DNA of 64,000 nucleotides from Candidatus Desulfofervidaceae bacterium. Its GTDB lineage: Bacteria; Desulfobacterota; Desulfofervidia; Desulfofervidales; Desulfofervidaceae. The stretch is from contig JAMOPI010000028.1 in the NCBI GenBank assembly GCA_027064585.1, positions 167,488 through 231,487 on the forward strand. The letters run 5' to 3'. Below, in pieces: positions 27,626-37,278 of the stretch (positions are counted from its first letter, which is position 1; each line of letters begins with the position of its first letter). The notes under the pieces were generated by a model that had not been told where the DNA came from, made no database searches, and was given only the letters and a program-made list of their open reading frames with translations. The position numbers were made by a program, and so were the translations under genes.

Positions 27626-27638
27626 GCTTTTTAAAAAA

Positions 27639-28092
27639 CCAAAATCCGCGATTGATTTATAGTATTCCGCAAAAATTAATAAATTTTCCTTCCCCCTTAC
27701 TTACAAAAAATATACGCCAAGGCTCCGTTAAGTGGTCAAGGGTCTACGCATGCTCCGACCTGCGCCTTTGGGCTTGGCCTTGACCGCTAAGCGAGCGAAG
27801 GCGCTATAATTATAATTGGACTTGAGGAAAAGATGAATGTTTTCTCACCTTTTAGGTGAAAGGCATTTTTAAAAAGTTGTTTTATTATGGCATACTTCCG
27901 GGGTTTATTGGAGGGCAATCACGGATTTTGGGTAAAACAGTTTGCTTTACTTTAGAGCTTTTTGTTTTATCATTGTACTTAGTACTTACCTGCAAGTGTG
28001 GTTCTTACCCTTTAGGTGAAGGGGTCTTTTTAAAAATTAACTTATTTTATCACACTTGCGGGTTTCTTTTTAGGCCAATCGCGAATTTTGGG
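27639..28092. repeat. MITE-like inverted-repeat element, left copy
   Basis: Noncoding, about 454 bp. Left end ACCAAAATCCGCGATTG-like (from 27639), matched in inverse by CAATCACGGATTTTGGG (27916-27932) and again by CAATCGCGAATTTTGGG (28076-28092); the right-hand ~85-bp unit is repeated in tandem. Inside, GGTCAAGG (27734-27741) and CCTTGACC (27778-27785) form a large stem. A related element lies at 30188-30651. No gene is seen in 27626-28132 and no transposase frame. The right end stops 4 bp before the uvrB -35 box. Confidence 0.7.
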
Positions 28093-28095
28093 TAT

Positions 28096-28124
28096 TTGCC
28101 CTCTTTGGTTAAAGAGATTATAAT
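28096..28124 (+). promoter_or_regulatory. uvrB promoter with palindromic spacer
   Basis: TTGCCC (28096-28101), 17 bp, TATAAT (28119-28124). The predicted start is about 28131, so the ATG at 28133 would be leaderless or nearly so. The spacer holds a perfect inverted repeat CTCTTT-GGTT-AAAGAG (28101-28116), a possible operator. Confidence 0.6.
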
Positions 28125-28132
28125 TTATTATC

Positions 28133-30121
28133 ATGTTCAAGCTTGTTTCTACATACAAACCTAAGGGAGACCAACCTAAGGCCATTGCTAGCCTGGTAGA
28201 GGGAATTAAAAAGGGACTTAAACACCAGGTGCTTCTAGGTGTAACGGGTTCTGGTAAGACCTTTACCATGGCCAATGTTATTGCCCAGGTGAATAAACCA
28301 ACCCTTGTCATTGCCCCTAATAAGGCCCTTGCCGCCCAACTTTATGGTGAATTTAAGCGCCTTTTTCCAGAAAATGCCGTAGAGTTTTTCATTAGTTATT
28401 ACGATTATTACCAGCCAGAGGCCTATTTGCCAGAGACCGATACCTACATTGCTAAGGATGCTTCTATTAACGATACCATTGATCGTCTGCGTCATCGGGC
28501 TACCCATGCCCTTCTTACCCGTCGGGATGTCATCATTGTGGCAAGCGTCTCTTGCATCTATGGCCTTGGTTCTCCCCAGGCCTATCATGCCCATCACCTT
28601 ATTTTAATGGAAGGGGAGGAACGGCAGCGAGATGAGGTCATCAGACAACTAGTGGACATGCAGTATGAAAGAAACGACATTGACTTTAAACGCGGTACCT
28701 TTCGGGTGCGAGGAGAACGTTTAGAAATTTTTCCAGCTTATGAAGACGAAGAGGCAGTGCGGATTGAATTCTGGGGAGATGTGATTGATGGCATTTATGT
28801 CATTGATCCCTTAAGAGGTAAGGTAAAACGTCGCCTTCAAGAACTCATTTTGCATCCCGCTACGCACTACCTCGCTGCCTCAGGTAGGATGGAGGATATT
28901 ATTGAGGCCATAAAAGAAGAAATGGAAGAGAGGGTCAAGTTTTTTCTTTCCCAAAACCGTCAGATAGAAGCCCAAAGAATTAGGGAAAGAACCCTTTTTG
29001 ACCTAGAGATGCTGGCCGAGGTAGGGTATTGTCACGGGATTGAAAACTATGCCCGTTACTTAGACGGCCGGGCACCAGGAGAACCACCTTATACCTTACT
29101 TGACTATTTCCCAGAAGACTTTCTGCTCTTTATTGATGAAAGCCACATCACTGTGCCCCAAATAAGAGGTATGTATTTGGGTGATCGTTCCCGCAAAGAA
29201 ACCCTCGTAGAATACGGCTGGCGATTACCCTCGGCCCTAGATAATCGTCCTTTAAATTTTAAGGAATTTGAGGAGCGGGTTAACCAGGTAATTTATGTCT
29301 CAGCCACACCTGGACCTTATGAATTAGAAAAGGCTAAGGGTCGGGTAATAGAACAGATTATTCGGCCAACCGGACTTATGGATCCCAAGATTCACGTCCG
29401 TCCAGCGACTAATCAGGTGGATGATCTCCTCGCAGAGATAAAAAAGCGCGTAAAAAGGGGTGAGCGTGTCTTGGTAACGACTCTTACCAAGCGCATGGCC
29501 GAGGACTTAACTGAATATTATGCCAATCTAGGGGTGCGTGTAAAATATATGCATTCAGATATTGATTCCTTAGAACGCGTGCGCATTATTAGGGATCTAA
29601 GAAGAGGAGAATTTGATGTTTTAATCGGGATTAACCTCTTAAGGGAAGGGCTTGATCTTCCAGAGGTTTCTTTGGTCGCCATCTTAGATGCTGACAAAGA
29701 AGGCTTTTTGCGTTCAGAGCGGTCTTTAATTCAAACCTGTGGTCGGGCCGCACGGAATGTCCACGGTGAGGTCATTTTTTATGCCAACACCATTACTGAT
29801 TCTATGCGAAAGGCTATTGCTGAAACAGAGAGGAGACGAAAAATTCAAGAGGCATATAATAAGACCCATAATATTACACCGGAGACAATTAAAAAAGGAA
29901 TTGATAATATTCTTACTTCCATTTATGAAGCCGATTATTGTGAAGTAGGTCTAGTCAAAGAACCAGAGGTAGAATACAAGAGTAAAGAAGAGTTAGAGAA
30001 GGAGATTGAACGTTTACGCAAAGAGATGTTTGCCGCGGCCGAGGCCTTGGAATTTGAACGCGCCGCTGCATTAAGGGATAAAATCAAAGAGTTAGAAGAA
30101 GTGGCCCTTAAGTGGGAGTAA
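28133..30121 (+). CDS. uvrB: Excinuclease ABC subunit B
   Basis: DNA-damage-recognition helicase of nucleotide excision repair, 662 residues. Walker [11 protein letters not shown], the beta-hairpin block [21 protein letters not shown], helicase motifs [16 protein letters not shown] and QTCGRAARN, and the C-terminal UVR domain ([18 protein letters not shown]) that contacts UvrC. Full length, no oddities. It stands alone between two inverted-repeat elements, with no ribosome binding site before the ATG, fitting the nearly leaderless promoter. Confidence 0.98.
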   Translation: MFKLVSTYKPKGDQPKAIASLVEGIKKGLKHQVLLGVTGSGKTFTMANVIAQVNKPTLVIAPNKALAAQLYGEFKRLFPENAVEFFISYYDYYQPEAYLPETDTYIAKDASINDTIDRLRHRATHALLTRRDVIIVASVSCIYGLGSPQAYHAHHLILMEGEERQRDEVIRQLVDMQYERNDIDFKRGTFRVRGERLEIFPAYEDEEAVRIEFWGDVIDGIYVIDPLRGKVKRRLQELILHPATHYLAASGRMEDIIEAIKEEMEERVKFFLSQNRQIEAQRIRERTLFDLEMLAEVGYCHGIENYARYLDGRAPGEPPYTLLDYFPEDFLLFIDESHITVPQIRGMYLGDRSRKETLVEYGWRLPSALDNRPLNFKEFEERVNQVIYVSATPGPYELEKAKGRVIEQIIRPTGLMDPKIHVRPATNQVDDLLAEIKKRVKRGERVLVTTLTKRMAEDLTEYYANLGVRVKYMHSDIDSLERVRIIRDLRRGEFDVLIGINLLREGLDLPEVSLVAILDADKEGFLRSERSLIQTCGRAARNVHGEVIFYANTITDSMRKAIAETERRRKIQEAYNKTHNITPETIKKGIDNILTSIYEADYCEVGLVKEPEVEYKSKEELEKEIERLRKEMFAAAEALEFERAAALRDKIKELEEVALKWE

Positions 30122-30187
30122 GAATTACTCATTTACCTATCCAGTCGTTCACCTATTTACCCATTTATTTATCCGCTCATTTCTCAA

Positions 30188-30651
30188 CCCAAAATCCGTG
30201 ATTGATTTTTAAAAAAGGGCATTTGAGATGAGGAAGGAATTAAGAAAAACGCCAGCATTATCCCTTCTCCTTTTAAAAATTATATGCCAGGGCCTCGCTT
30301 ATACGGTCAAGGATCTACACTCGCTACGCTTGCTCCGACGGGCTTGCCCTTAACCGCCCTCGGCCCTGGCAAAAAAGAAAAAGCAGAAGGAGGAAGGGAA
30401 AAAAGAAGTTTTTCTTTTTCCTTCTGGCCTCAAAAAGAAAAAAAGCGCCGTAGCGAGCGAGGTCAAGGCTGGCCGAAGGCCACCAGTAGGGCTTGGCCTT
30501 GACCGCATAAGCGAGCGAAGGCGCTATAATTATGTTTGGGCTTGAGGAAAAAATGAATGCTTTTTACCTTTTAGTTGAAAGGCGTTTTTTAAAAAATCGC
30601 TTTATGACAAGCAACTTGTGTGGGTTTTGAAGGGCAATCCCGGATCTTGGG
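30188..30651. repeat. MITE-like inverted-repeat element, right copy
   Basis: Noncoding, 464 bp, related to the element at 27639. Ends are CCCAAAATCCGTGATTG (30188-30204) and CAATCCCGGATCTTGGG (30635-30651). A shared core of about 45 bp (30491-30537) is nearly identical to 27771-27816. It has an extra purine-rich insertion (about 30370-30460) absent from the left copy, and GGTCAAGG/CCTTGACC arms at 30305 and 30497. No gene is seen in 30122-30696. The right end stops 7 bp before the sdhC -35 box. Confidence 0.7.
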
Positions 30652-30658
30652 ACAAGGA

Positions 30659-30687
30659 TTGACTTTTTATTCAAAATTTTTTATCAC
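30659..30687 (+). promoter_or_regulatory. Candidate promoter of the sdh operon
   Basis: TTGACT (30659-30664), 17 bp, TATCAC (30682-30687), about 10 bp before the sdhC ATG. The -10 is weak, and the transcript would have almost no leader. Confidence 0.4.
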
Positions 30688-30696
30688 GCTAATGTC

Positions 30697-31062
30697 ATGA
30701 AGACTTATTTAAAACAGCTTTTTTCTTATCAGTGGCATTTAGGGACAGTTGCCTGGTTCTTAATGCGGTTAACAGGTTTAGCCCTGGCCTTTTACCTTTG
30801 CCTGCATTTAGTGGTGATTTTTTATTTTGGCAAATCTCCCCAGATTTTTACTACCTTTTTAGCAGTAAAGGAACATATTTTTATTAAGGTCCTAGAATCA
30901 TTACTTGTTCTGGCTGCTTGTTATCATGCAGGCAATGGGTTAAGGCTTATTTTGATTGATTTAGGTATTGGCATCCCTTGGCAAAAGCAATTGTTTGTCG
31001 GAGTACTCGTTTTAACCCTGATTTTGAGTATCATATTCATCTATCCGGTGTGGTATGGTTAG
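30697..31062 (+). CDS. sdhC: Succinate dehydrogenase/fumarate reductase cytochrome b subunit C
   Basis: 121 residues with three transmembrane helices. Histidines in LCLHLVVIFYF and CYHAGNGLRL are likely heme ligands or near them. Overlaps the next small membrane gene by 8 bp; together the two form the membrane anchor for SdhAB. The MRLTGLALAFYLCLH block is typical of SdhC. Whether it works as succinate dehydrogenase or fumarate reductase cannot be told from sequence. Confidence 0.85.
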   Translation: MKTYLKQLFSYQWHLGTVAWFLMRLTGLALAFYLCLHLVVIFYFGKSPQIFTTFLAVKEHIFIKVLESLLVLAACYHAGNGLRLILIDLGIGIPWQKQLFVGVLVLTLILSIIFIYPVWYG

Positions 31063-31363
31063 TTGGGTTTGGCAAAGAATTAGTGGACTTGGCTTGGTGG
31101 TGGTCTTGTTCATTCACCTAGAGGTAGGACACCTTACTCCTCTTTCTTATGAAGCGATAAGCCAGAGACTTTCTGCGCCAGGCTGGAAACTTTTAGATGG
31201 AGTTCTTCTACTTTTAGCCGTCTCTCATGCCTTAAATGGTCTGTGGCAGATTGGGCATGATTATATCGCCAATGAGAAGGCGAAGCATATCTTAAAGGTT
31301 TTTTTATGGTGTCTTGGCCTGGTCCTGATGGGAATAGGACTTGAGGTGCTTTTTAGATGGTAA
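31055..31363 (+). CDS. sdhD: Succinate dehydrogenase/fumarate reductase membrane subunit D
   Basis: 102 residues, three transmembrane helices. [20 protein letters not shown] and [15 protein letters not shown] are typical of the anchor subunit; His residues there probably help bind heme or quinone. It overlaps sdhC by 8 bp and sdhA by 7 bp. Confidence 0.83.
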   Translation: MVSWVWQRISGLGLVVVLFIHLEVGHLTPLSYEAISQRLSAPGWKLLDGVLLLLAVSHALNGLWQIGHDYIANEKAKHILKVFLWCLGLVLMGIGLEVLFRW

Positions 31364-33090
31364 CGCACAGACACGAAATCGTTATCGTTGGCGCGGGCAT
31401 TGCAGGTTTGGCTGCTGCCTTAGAGGCAGCCATGGCCGGGCGGGATGTGGCGGTGGTGTCTAAAGTCTTTCCTACCCGCTCACATTCGGTCGCTGCCCAA
31501 GGAGGAACAGCTGCTGCCTTAGGCAACATGGAACCTGATCGCTGGGAGTGGCACTTTTATGACACGGTCAAAGGTAGCGATTTTTTAGGTGACCAAAATG
31601 CCCAGGCCCTTTTTTGCCAGGAAGCCATAGACACAGCCTATTTTTTAGAACACATTGGTGTGCCCTTTAGTCGTACCGAGGATGGTCGTATTCTTCAGCG
31701 TTACTTTGGTGGACATTACAGCGACTTTGGTCAAGGCCCCCCGGTAAGACGGGCCTGTCTGGCTGCAGATAGAATCGGCCATGTCATGCTTCACACCCTC
31801 TTTGGCCAGTGCTTACGTTATAAAGTGCATTTTTACAGTGAGTTTTTAGTAACCCGCTTATTAATGCATGAAGATGGCTGTGCTGGGGTTTTGGCTTGGG
31901 AACTAGTAAAGGGAGAGTTTCATCTCTTTCAGGCAAAGCTGACCCTTCTTGCCACTGGCGGTTATGCCCGTCTTTTTCAGGTAAGTACTAACGCCGCCAT
32001 CAATACCGGTGATGGCATGGGGATGGTGCTAGAGGCCGGTTTGCCCTTAGAGGACATGGAATTTGTGCAGTTTCATCCTACGGGCCTTTATCCCTGGGGA
32101 TTCCTCATCAGTGAAGGGGTAAGGGGAGAGGGAGGACACCTTTTAAACGCTGATGGAGAGCGCTTTATGCAACGTTATGCCCCGGCAAAGATGGAACTTG
32201 CTCCTAGAGATGTTGTTTCTAGGGCCATTCAGTCAGAAATAAATGCTGGTCGGGGAATTGACGGTAAGCCTTATGTCTATTTGGATATTACCCATTTGTC
32301 AGAAGAGGTCATTAAAGAAAAATTACCTCAAATAAGGGAGATGGCTATCAAGTTTGCAGGCATAGATCCTAAAAAAGCGCCTATTCCTGTGGCCCCTTCT
32401 GCCCATTACAGCATGGGAGGGATTCCAGTCAATGTAGATTGCGAGGTACTGGCTGACGGCAAAAAGGAGGTTGTACCAGGACTCTTTGCAGCAGGTGAAT
32501 GTGCTTGTGTTTCTATTCATGGGGCTAATCGTTTAGGAACCAATTCTACGATGGAATGTGCTGTCTTTGGACGTAGGGCTGGTAAACGGATGGCCAAGTT
32601 GGCAGAAAAGACCCGTTTTTTGCCTTTACCTGAAGTCCAAGTGAAAATGGGTCAAGAAGAAATAAAGGCCTTGTTTGAACGTGGTCCCAAGGTAAAAGTA
32701 GGTGAGGTGCGAGAGAAATTACAAGAAAGTATGACCCAGAATTGCGGTATTTTAAGGGGAAAGTCACAGCTTAAACGACAGTTAGACATCTTGCAAGACT
32801 TAAAGTCCGCATATAAGAATATTGGTCTAAAAGGGTTGCCTGTTGCCTATAATCTGGCCCTTCAAGAGGCCTTGGAATTAAAACACATGCTTAATCTGGC
32901 CGAGGCAATTGTGAGAGGAGCCTTGGCCAGAACCGAAAGTCGGGGTGCCCATTACCGCACAGATTTCCCGAAAAGGGATGATAAAAATTGGCTTAAGCAT
33001 ACCTTGGTCTTTATGCAGGAAGAACAGTATCGGCTAGATTATAAACCTGCCGTTATCACTAGCTTTCAGCCAGAGGAGAGGCGGTTTTAA
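31357..33090 (+). CDS. sdhA: Succinate dehydrogenase/fumarate reductase flavoprotein subunit
   Basis: 577 residues. FAD-binding [14 protein letters not shown] at the N-terminus; [13 protein letters not shown] with the His normally joined covalently to FAD; substrate-site HPTGL and SEGVRGEGG; the [10 protein letters not shown] and GANRLGTNS blocks. Oxidises succinate or reduces fumarate. Starts within sdhD; its TAA overlaps the sdhB ATG. The covalent FAD site fits a complex II that transfers electrons to quinone. Confidence 0.96.
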   Translation: MVTHRHEIVIVGAGIAGLAAALEAAMAGRDVAVVSKVFPTRSHSVAAQGGTAAALGNMEPDRWEWHFYDTVKGSDFLGDQNAQALFCQEAIDTAYFLEHIGVPFSRTEDGRILQRYFGGHYSDFGQGPPVRRACLAADRIGHVMLHTLFGQCLRYKVHFYSEFLVTRLLMHEDGCAGVLAWELVKGEFHLFQAKLTLLATGGYARLFQVSTNAAINTGDGMGMVLEAGLPLEDMEFVQFHPTGLYPWGFLISEGVRGEGGHLLNADGERFMQRYAPAKMELAPRDVVSRAIQSEINAGRGIDGKPYVYLDITHLSEEVIKEKLPQIREMAIKFAGIDPKKAPIPVAPSAHYSMGGIPVNVDCEVLADGKKEVVPGLFAAGECACVSIHGANRLGTNSTMECAVFGRRAGKRMAKLAEKTRFLPLPEVQVKMGQEEIKALFERGPKVKVGEVREKLQESMTQNCGILRGKSQLKRQLDILQDLKSAYKNIGLKGLPVAYNLALQEALELKHMLNLAEAIVRGALARTESRGAHYRTDFPKRDDKNWLKHTLVFMQEEQYRLDYKPAVITSFQPEERRF

Positions 33091-33776
33091 TGAAGAGGCG
33101 GTTTTTCATTCAGCGTTTTTCTCAAGAAAAAGGATCTTATTGGCAGGAATATGTAATTGATTGTGACCCTACTTGGGTTGTATTGGATGCCTTAGAAGCC
33201 ATTCACAAGCAAGATCCAAGTCTGGCCTATCGTCGCTCGTGTCGGCATGGCATTTGTGGCGCCTGTGCGATAAATATAAATGGAAAAAATAGGCTCGCCT
33301 GCGAAACACGCGTAGCAAACTTACCTGAAAAGATTAGGATTAAACCCTTGCCTGGCTTTCCAGTCATTAGGGATTTAGTGGTAGATTTAAATTTACTTTA
33401 TCAACATATAGAAACAGTCAAACCCTATCTTATTACTCAGACTCCCCCACCAGAAAAAGAGAGATTTCAATCTCCTGAAGACCGCAAAAAACTGGATGGC
33501 CTTTATGAGTGCATTCTCTGTGGAGCCTGTACTTCTGCCTGTCCTACCTTTTGGGCTAATAGGAATTTTCTTGGTCCTACCGCTTTATTAAAGGCCTGCC
33601 TTTTCTTTATGGACAGCCGTGATGAGGCTAAGACAGACAGAAAGGCCATTTTAAATTCTCACCCAGGGCTTTGGCAGTGCCATAGTATCTTTAACTGCAC
33701 TGAGGCCTGTCCCAAGGGATTAAATCCACTTAGAGCAATTGTAATGCTGCGTAAGAAGATTTTAAGAGGTAAGTAA
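33090..33776 (+). CDS. sdhB: Succinate dehydrogenase/fumarate reductase iron-sulfur subunit
   Basis: 228 residues. Plant-type [2Fe-2S] domain with CRHGICGACA and a later C; C-terminal clusters from CILCGACTSACP and CHSIFNCTEACPKGLNP, giving the [4Fe-4S] and [3Fe-4S] centres. Completes the CDAB set. Converges on the DASS transporter gene with only 3 bp between stops. Confidence 0.95.
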   Translation: MKRRFFIQRFSQEKGSYWQEYVIDCDPTWVVLDALEAIHKQDPSLAYRRSCRHGICGACAININGKNRLACETRVANLPEKIRIKPLPGFPVIRDLVVDLNLLYQHIETVKPYLITQTPPPEKERFQSPEDRKKLDGLYECILCGACTSACPTFWANRNFLGPTALLKACLFFMDSRDEAKTDRKAILNSHPGLWQCHSIFNCTEACPKGLNPLRAIVMLRKKILRGK

Positions 33777-33779
33777 AAC

Positions 33780-35297
33780 TTATCCTTTTACCCAAGTTGG
33801 TAACTCAAACAAGTTTATCCCCAAGGTCATCTTTCCCCAAATAAAGATGGCACCGGTAATTAGAATAACACCAACGATGTTTAAAATGATGCCGGTCTTG
33901 GCCATATCATAGACCTTTAAACGCTGTGTGCCAAAAATAATAGCGTTGGGAGGGGTAGCTACAGGTAACATAAAGGCACAAGAGGCGGAAAGGGTTGCCG
34001 GAATCATAAGAAGGAGAGGATTGGCCTTAATCGCTAGACTGACCGAGGCCAAAATTGGTAATATCATCTGGGTAGTGGCCGTATTAGAGGTTAATTCGGT
34101 CAAAAAGGTCATCATTGTACAGATGGTTGCAACAATAAAAAGCACGCTAAAATGAGAAAGACTATTTAACTGCTGGCCAATCCATACCGAAAGACCTGAT
34201 TGTTTAAACCCAGCTGCTAGGGCAAAACCACCACCAAAGAGCAGGACAATACCCCAAGGAAGTCTAGAGGCCGTTTCCCAGTTCATAATCATTTCTTTGG
34301 TCTTTCTAGCGGGAATAAAAAAGAGAGGGATGGCAAAGGCGATGGCTACCGTACCGTCGTCTATAAACTTGGGTTTAGGAAAAAGAGATGACCAACCTTT
34401 GATGTGAAAGGAACCAAGATTAATATCCTTACGGAAAAGCCAAAGCAAACAGACAATAAGGAAGTCTAAAAATACTACCCATTCCTCAAAACTCATCTTT
34501 CCTAATTTTTGATATTCTTGCTTGAAGATATCAAGGTTAGTTGAAAAGCGCACGCCGCGGGCAAACATCGCCGTCAAGAGTAGCCAGGTACAAAGTAGAA
34601 AAACAAAAGATACAGGTAAGGCAAAAATCATCCAGCGAGCAAAGGAAATTTCTGGAGCCTTGGGGAAGGTAATAGAAAATATCTTGGCCAAGGCCAGGTT
34701 AGGAGGAGTACCTATAAGAGTGGCCATACCACCAATAGAAGCAGCATAAGCAATGCTTAAAAGCATTCCTGTAGCAAAACGACCAACCAATTCTGGCGTA
34801 AAATTTTCTTCTAGTTTTAAAATGATGGCCATGGCAATAGGGACCATGATCATCGTTGTAGCTGTATTGGAAATCCACATAGAAAGAAAGGCTGTAGCAC
34901 CCATAAAGCCAAGGATAATGCGTTTAGGACTCACGCCAATGGCGAGGATGATCTTTAAGGCAATGCGTTTATGCAATTGCCACCGCTGCATAGCCAGGGC
35001 GAGGATGAAACCGCCAATAAAGAGAAAGATGATGTTATTAAAATAATAAGAGGCTACGGCCTTGCCCTTCATGATGCCCAAAAAGGGGAAAAGGGCAACC
35101 GGCAAAAGGGCCGTAACGGCCAAGGGGACAGCCTCTGTGATCCACCATACAGCCATCAAAAAGGCCACGGCCGCCGTGCGGGTAACCTCCGGATGGCCAG
35201 GTTTGAGATCAAAAAAGAGCATGAGGATAAGACTAAATAAAGGCCCTAAAATCAGGGCTAGCACCTGAATAAAATGAAATTTTTTATCAGAAGACAT
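33780..35297 (-). CDS. DASS-family (SLC13) sodium:dicarboxylate/sulfate symporter
   Basis: 505 residues, about 11-12 transmembrane helices. Two SNT motifs, SNTATTMIMVP and SNTATTQMILP, and GTPPNLALAKI and TPPNAIIFGT mark the family. Substrates are C4-dicarboxylates or sulfate; convergence with sdhCDAB hints at succinate or fumarate, while a sulfate reducer would also need sulfate uptake. The choice is open. Confidence 0.87.
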   Translation of the reverse strand: MSSDKKFHFIQVLALILGPLFSLILMLFFDLKPGHPEVTRTAAVAFLMAVWWITEAVPLAVTALLPVALFPFLGIMKGKAVASYYFNNIIFLFIGGFILALAMQRWQLHKRIALKIILAIGVSPKRIILGFMGATAFLSMWISNTATTMIMVPIAMAIILKLEENFTPELVGRFATGMLLSIAYAASIGGMATLIGTPPNLALAKIFSITFPKAPEISFARWMIFALPVSFVFLLCTWLLLTAMFARGVRFSTNLDIFKQEYQKLGKMSFEEWVVFLDFLIVCLLWLFRKDINLGSFHIKGWSSLFPKPKFIDDGTVAIAFAIPLFFIPARKTKEMIMNWETASRLPWGIVLLFGGGFALAAGFKQSGLSVWIGQQLNSLSHFSVLFIVATICTMMTFLTELTSNTATTQMILPILASVSLAIKANPLLLMIPATLSASCAFMLPVATPPNAIIFGTQRLKVYDMAKTGIILNIVGVILITGAIFIWGKMTLGINLFELPTWVKG

Positions 35298-35381
35298 TGT
35301 CCTTATTTACCTTTAAGAATTTACCTAAAACTTATAAAAGGGCGAGAAAAAAGTCAAGTTTTTTCCAATAAATGGTTAAAA

Positions 35382-37241
35382 TCAAGGATTAGCGATTATT
35401 TCTTTATCTTTTAGGCCTGGTTTCTTAAAATTAAAAACAACTTTGCGCCAACCGCCTTTTTTCAAACTATAATAGCTTTGGAAGGATGAAAATTTATATA
35501 ATTCCCTCTTTATTTTTAATGTAGTCGTCTTTTCAAATTTTTCAAACTCTCCAGTTTCTTCATTATAATTAGTAATGGCAAAATCTGTTGGATGCTTATA
35601 ACTGGCAATATTTTTTAGACATTGCCTAATTTCTTTATAGATTACTTCATAAATGTTTTCCCAAGAAAACTCTAGGCCCTGCTCTTTGAGGTAGGCTTTA
35701 AGAGTTTTAGCATGAGGGACGATAAAAGCTACTACCCTTTCTCCTTGATGTTCTTTGTGACCCAAAACAAGAGATTCATAGATGAGGGGACTTTCGTTTA
35801 ATATTTCCTCTACCTCTTCTGGATGGACATTTTTTCCTTCTGGTGTGACAATGACATACTTACTTCTACCAGTAATATAAACATTTCCCTCTGCATCCCT
35901 TTTGGCCAAATCACCTGTTTTAAACCAGCGTTCGCCGTTAATATAGATAAAGACCTTTTTGTTTGCCTCTTCGTCTTGATAATAGCCAGGCATAAGAATC
36001 GGACCAGAAACAACCAACTCTCCTTCTTTTGCCCCTAGATTAGCATAAAGCCCCTTTTGCGGTACATCAATTAATTCTACCTTTACCCCCTCTATGGGAG
36101 GGCCAATGGAGCCGGCATACTTTTCATAGTAATGGGTAAAATAAAACCGCCACTTAGAATAGGGTTGGATACAACCTATGGGAGATAACTCGCTCATTCC
36201 CCATCCCTGGATGAGAGGAAAGCCTAAAAGGAAATAGTTAAGGGCAAGTTCTGGCGGAAGATAAGCACCACCGCTGACAAAGAGGCGGATTTTGCCTCCG
36301 AATTGTTTATGTAACTGCCGAAAAACTAATCGTCCAATATTAACACCTGTTTTTTCTTTAACCTTCTTTACTAGGTTTAAGGCCTTTTGCCGTTTTTCCC
36401 ATTTGCCTTGTCGTTTTACCTCATTTTCTATACGTGCAAGAAGGACATGGAATAACCTGGGTACACCAATAAAGACGGTAGGCTTCTTTTCCTGAAAGGC
36501 CTTTAAGACACGAGTTTTATTATTTTCTAATACCACGGGGATACCTTTATACAAAGGAATAAAAAAACCGGCCGTGAGCCCAAAGGTGTGGTGCATAGGA
36601 AGGACAAGAAGCATTTTGTCTTTAGAAAGGATGTGAATACGTTTACAAGAAGCAATAATATCGCTAACAAAGTTGCCGTGGGTAAGCATCACGGCCTTAG
36701 CTGCCCCTGTAGTACCAGAAGTAAAGACAATAGAAGCCAAGTCATTCTTGTTTATTTTTGTCTTAAGATAAGTTGCTTGAATTTCTTGATCCGTTTGCCT
36801 AAGAGTTGAAAGACTATCTTTTTCTTGTAAAAAGGGATCAAAACTATAAATATGGTAGTGCTTTTTCTTTTCTAGCTCCTTAAGTTGAGGAAGGAAGGAA
36901 AAAGAGACAAAAATATGTTTTGCCTCTACCCGTTTAATCTGCTTGTGTAACTCCTTAGTTTTTAATTCCTTATCTAAAGGGACAACTACCCATCCTCCTA
37001 AAACAATGGCCAGATAACAAACAATCCAACCAGGTGAATTTTCCCCTAGGAGGATAATTCTCTCCCCTTTCTTTAAACCTAGTCTTATAAGGCCGGCCCC
37101 TAACGGGGTAACAAGGTCAAAAATTTCCTGATAAGTAAAAGATAGATATTTCTGCCCATCCCAAATTTCTACGCAAGTTGCATGGGGCTTTTTGCGAACA
37201 GTCTGTTGAAAAATATCCTTTAAAGTGTTTAAATGTTTCAT
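35382..37241 (-). CDS. AMP-forming acyl-CoA synthetase/ligase
   Basis: 619 residues, ANL superfamily. P-loop SGTTGAAKAVMLTHGN, GWGMSELSPIG (A5), YQDEEANKKVF...FKTGDLAKRD (A7) and GRSKYVIVTPEGKNVHPEEVEE (A8). The hinge and length match long-chain fatty acid-CoA ligases or acyl-ACP synthetases of this type. A role in fatty acid activation is family knowledge; no operon partners show the substrate. Divergent from the DUF3419-like gene over 37 bp. Confidence 0.85.
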   Translation of the reverse strand: MKHLNTLKDIFQQTVRKKPHATCVEIWDGQKYLSFTYQEIFDLVTPLGAGLIRLGLKKGERIILLGENSPGWIVCYLAIVLGGWVVVPLDKELKTKELHKQIKRVEAKHIFVSFSFLPQLKELEKKKHYHIYSFDPFLQEKDSLSTLRQTDQEIQATYLKTKINKNDLASIVFTSGTTGAAKAVMLTHGNFVSDIIASCKRIHILSKDKMLLVLPMHHTFGLTAGFFIPLYKGIPVVLENNKTRVLKAFQEKKPTVFIGVPRLFHVLLARIENEVKRQGKWEKRQKALNLVKKVKEKTGVNIGRLVFRQLHKQFGGKIRLFVSGGAYLPPELALNYFLLGFPLIQGWGMSELSPIGCIQPYSKWRFYFTHYYEKYAGSIGPPIEGVKVELIDVPQKGLYANLGAKEGELVVSGPILMPGYYQDEEANKKVFIYINGERWFKTGDLAKRDAEGNVYITGRSKYVIVTPEGKNVHPEEVEEILNESPLIYESLVLGHKEHQGERVVAFIVPHAKTLKAYLKEQGLEFSWENIYEVIYKEIRQCLKNIASYKHPTDFAITNYNEETGEFEKFEKTTTLKIKRELYKFSSFQSYYSLKKGGWRKVVFNFKKPGLKDKEIIANP

Positions 37242-37278
37242 AAATACTACCTTTACCTAGCGCCCATTTTGACAGAAA

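Noticed and set aside
27734..27830. TTGACC...TATAAT within the elements as outward promoters
   Set aside because: Spacers are 19 and 20 bp and differ between copies; the conserved sequence is better explained by the stem.
30284..30502. 72-codon frame inside the right element
   Set aside because: Low-complexity Lys/Glu/Arg translation over repeat sequence, not kept in the left element.
34522..35268. Several plus-strand frames opposite the DASS transporter
   Set aside because: They are antisense shadows with no ribosome binding sites; the minus-strand protein has full family motifs.
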